A stretch of 12,493 bases of DNA from NCBI GenBank assembly GCA_026770585.1, contig MU647047.1, positions 118,932-131,424 of the forward strand, written 5' to 3'. Position 1 is the stretch's first letter; each line of letters starts with the position of its first letter. The DNA is from Baffinella frigidus (Eukaryota > Cryptophyceae > Cryptomonadales > Baffinellaceae). A program made the position numbers and the translations under genes. Shown here in pieces: positions 12,341-12,493 of this stretch. The notes beneath the pieces are model-generated. The model did not search any database. It was given only the letters and a program-made list of their open reading frames with translations, and was not told the origin of the DNA.

Positions 12341-12372
12341 ACGTCCGGGCGTGATACCACGTAAAACAACGT
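12341..12372 (-). pseudogene. Exon 1 echo 3 (acceptor side)
   Basis: After CACACCAG, the copy reads TLFYVVSRPDV and then diverges. It lies upstream of the parent in the gene's direction. Confidence 0.8.
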
Positions 12373-12388
12373 CTGGTGTGAGGGTTTG

Positions 12389-12493
12389 AAGCGTTGGGTG
12401 TAGCGCGTTGAGTGTAAAGCGTTGAGTGTAAAGCGTTTAGTGTAAAGCGTTGAGCGTAAAGCGTTGAGAGTAAAGCGTTGAGTGTAAAGCGTT
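12389..12493 (+). repeat. 14-bp tandem repeat, continues past the edge
   Basis: Units of GTGTAAAGCGTTGA with single-base variants, about six clear copies and worn ones before them. Confidence 0.9.

Overview
This window looks like nuclear DNA from an intron-rich eukaryote, probably a protist or alga. It has no bacterial-style genes. It carries hundreds of bases of degenerate TTTAGGG/CCCTAAA repeats, several families of short TA-flanked inverted-repeat elements and many microsatellites. TTTAGGG is the telomere type of plants, green algae and many alveolates; the sequence alone does not settle the lineage. The long open frames are low-complexity or repeat translations, and the real coding sequence is in short exons of 56 to 129 nt.

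Two convergent split genes can be reassembled by hand. The minus-strand gene (12257 down to 5244, N-terminal part beyond the right edge) has six exons whose phases all fit (62+118+94+56+56+67 = 453 nt, 150 codons plus TGA). It encodes the catalytic half of an alpha/beta hydrolase of the BEM46/WAV2/ABHD13 type, with the Ser, Asp and His motifs in the right order. The plus-strand gene (1081 to 3470, N-terminal part missing) has three exons (58+84+129 nt) and ends in TAG. It encodes the C-terminal 89 residues of a partly hydrophobic, probably membrane-associated protein that I cannot name.

The striking feature is that all nine exons are accompanied by partial copies ('echoes') of themselves in the adjoining introns or flank, in the same orientation. 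Echoes upstream of an exon carry the intron-acceptor edge and the 5' part of the exon. Echoes downstream carry the 3' part and the donor edge (or, for the last hydrolase exon, the stop codon). The echoes are broken by stops, truncations or lost splice sites, yet some differ from their parent mainly at third codon positions.

Layout: 1-1080 upstream or intron sequence of the plus gene with a TA-flanked element; 1081-3470 plus gene; 3471-5243 convergent intergenic region with one element of family A, four of family C and a 74-bp tandem repeat that runs into the hydrolase stop codon; 5244-12257 hydrolase gene with large introns holding telomere-like tracts, minisatellites and foldback elements; 12258-12493 the next intron, with one more echo and a 14-bp tandem repeat running off the end.
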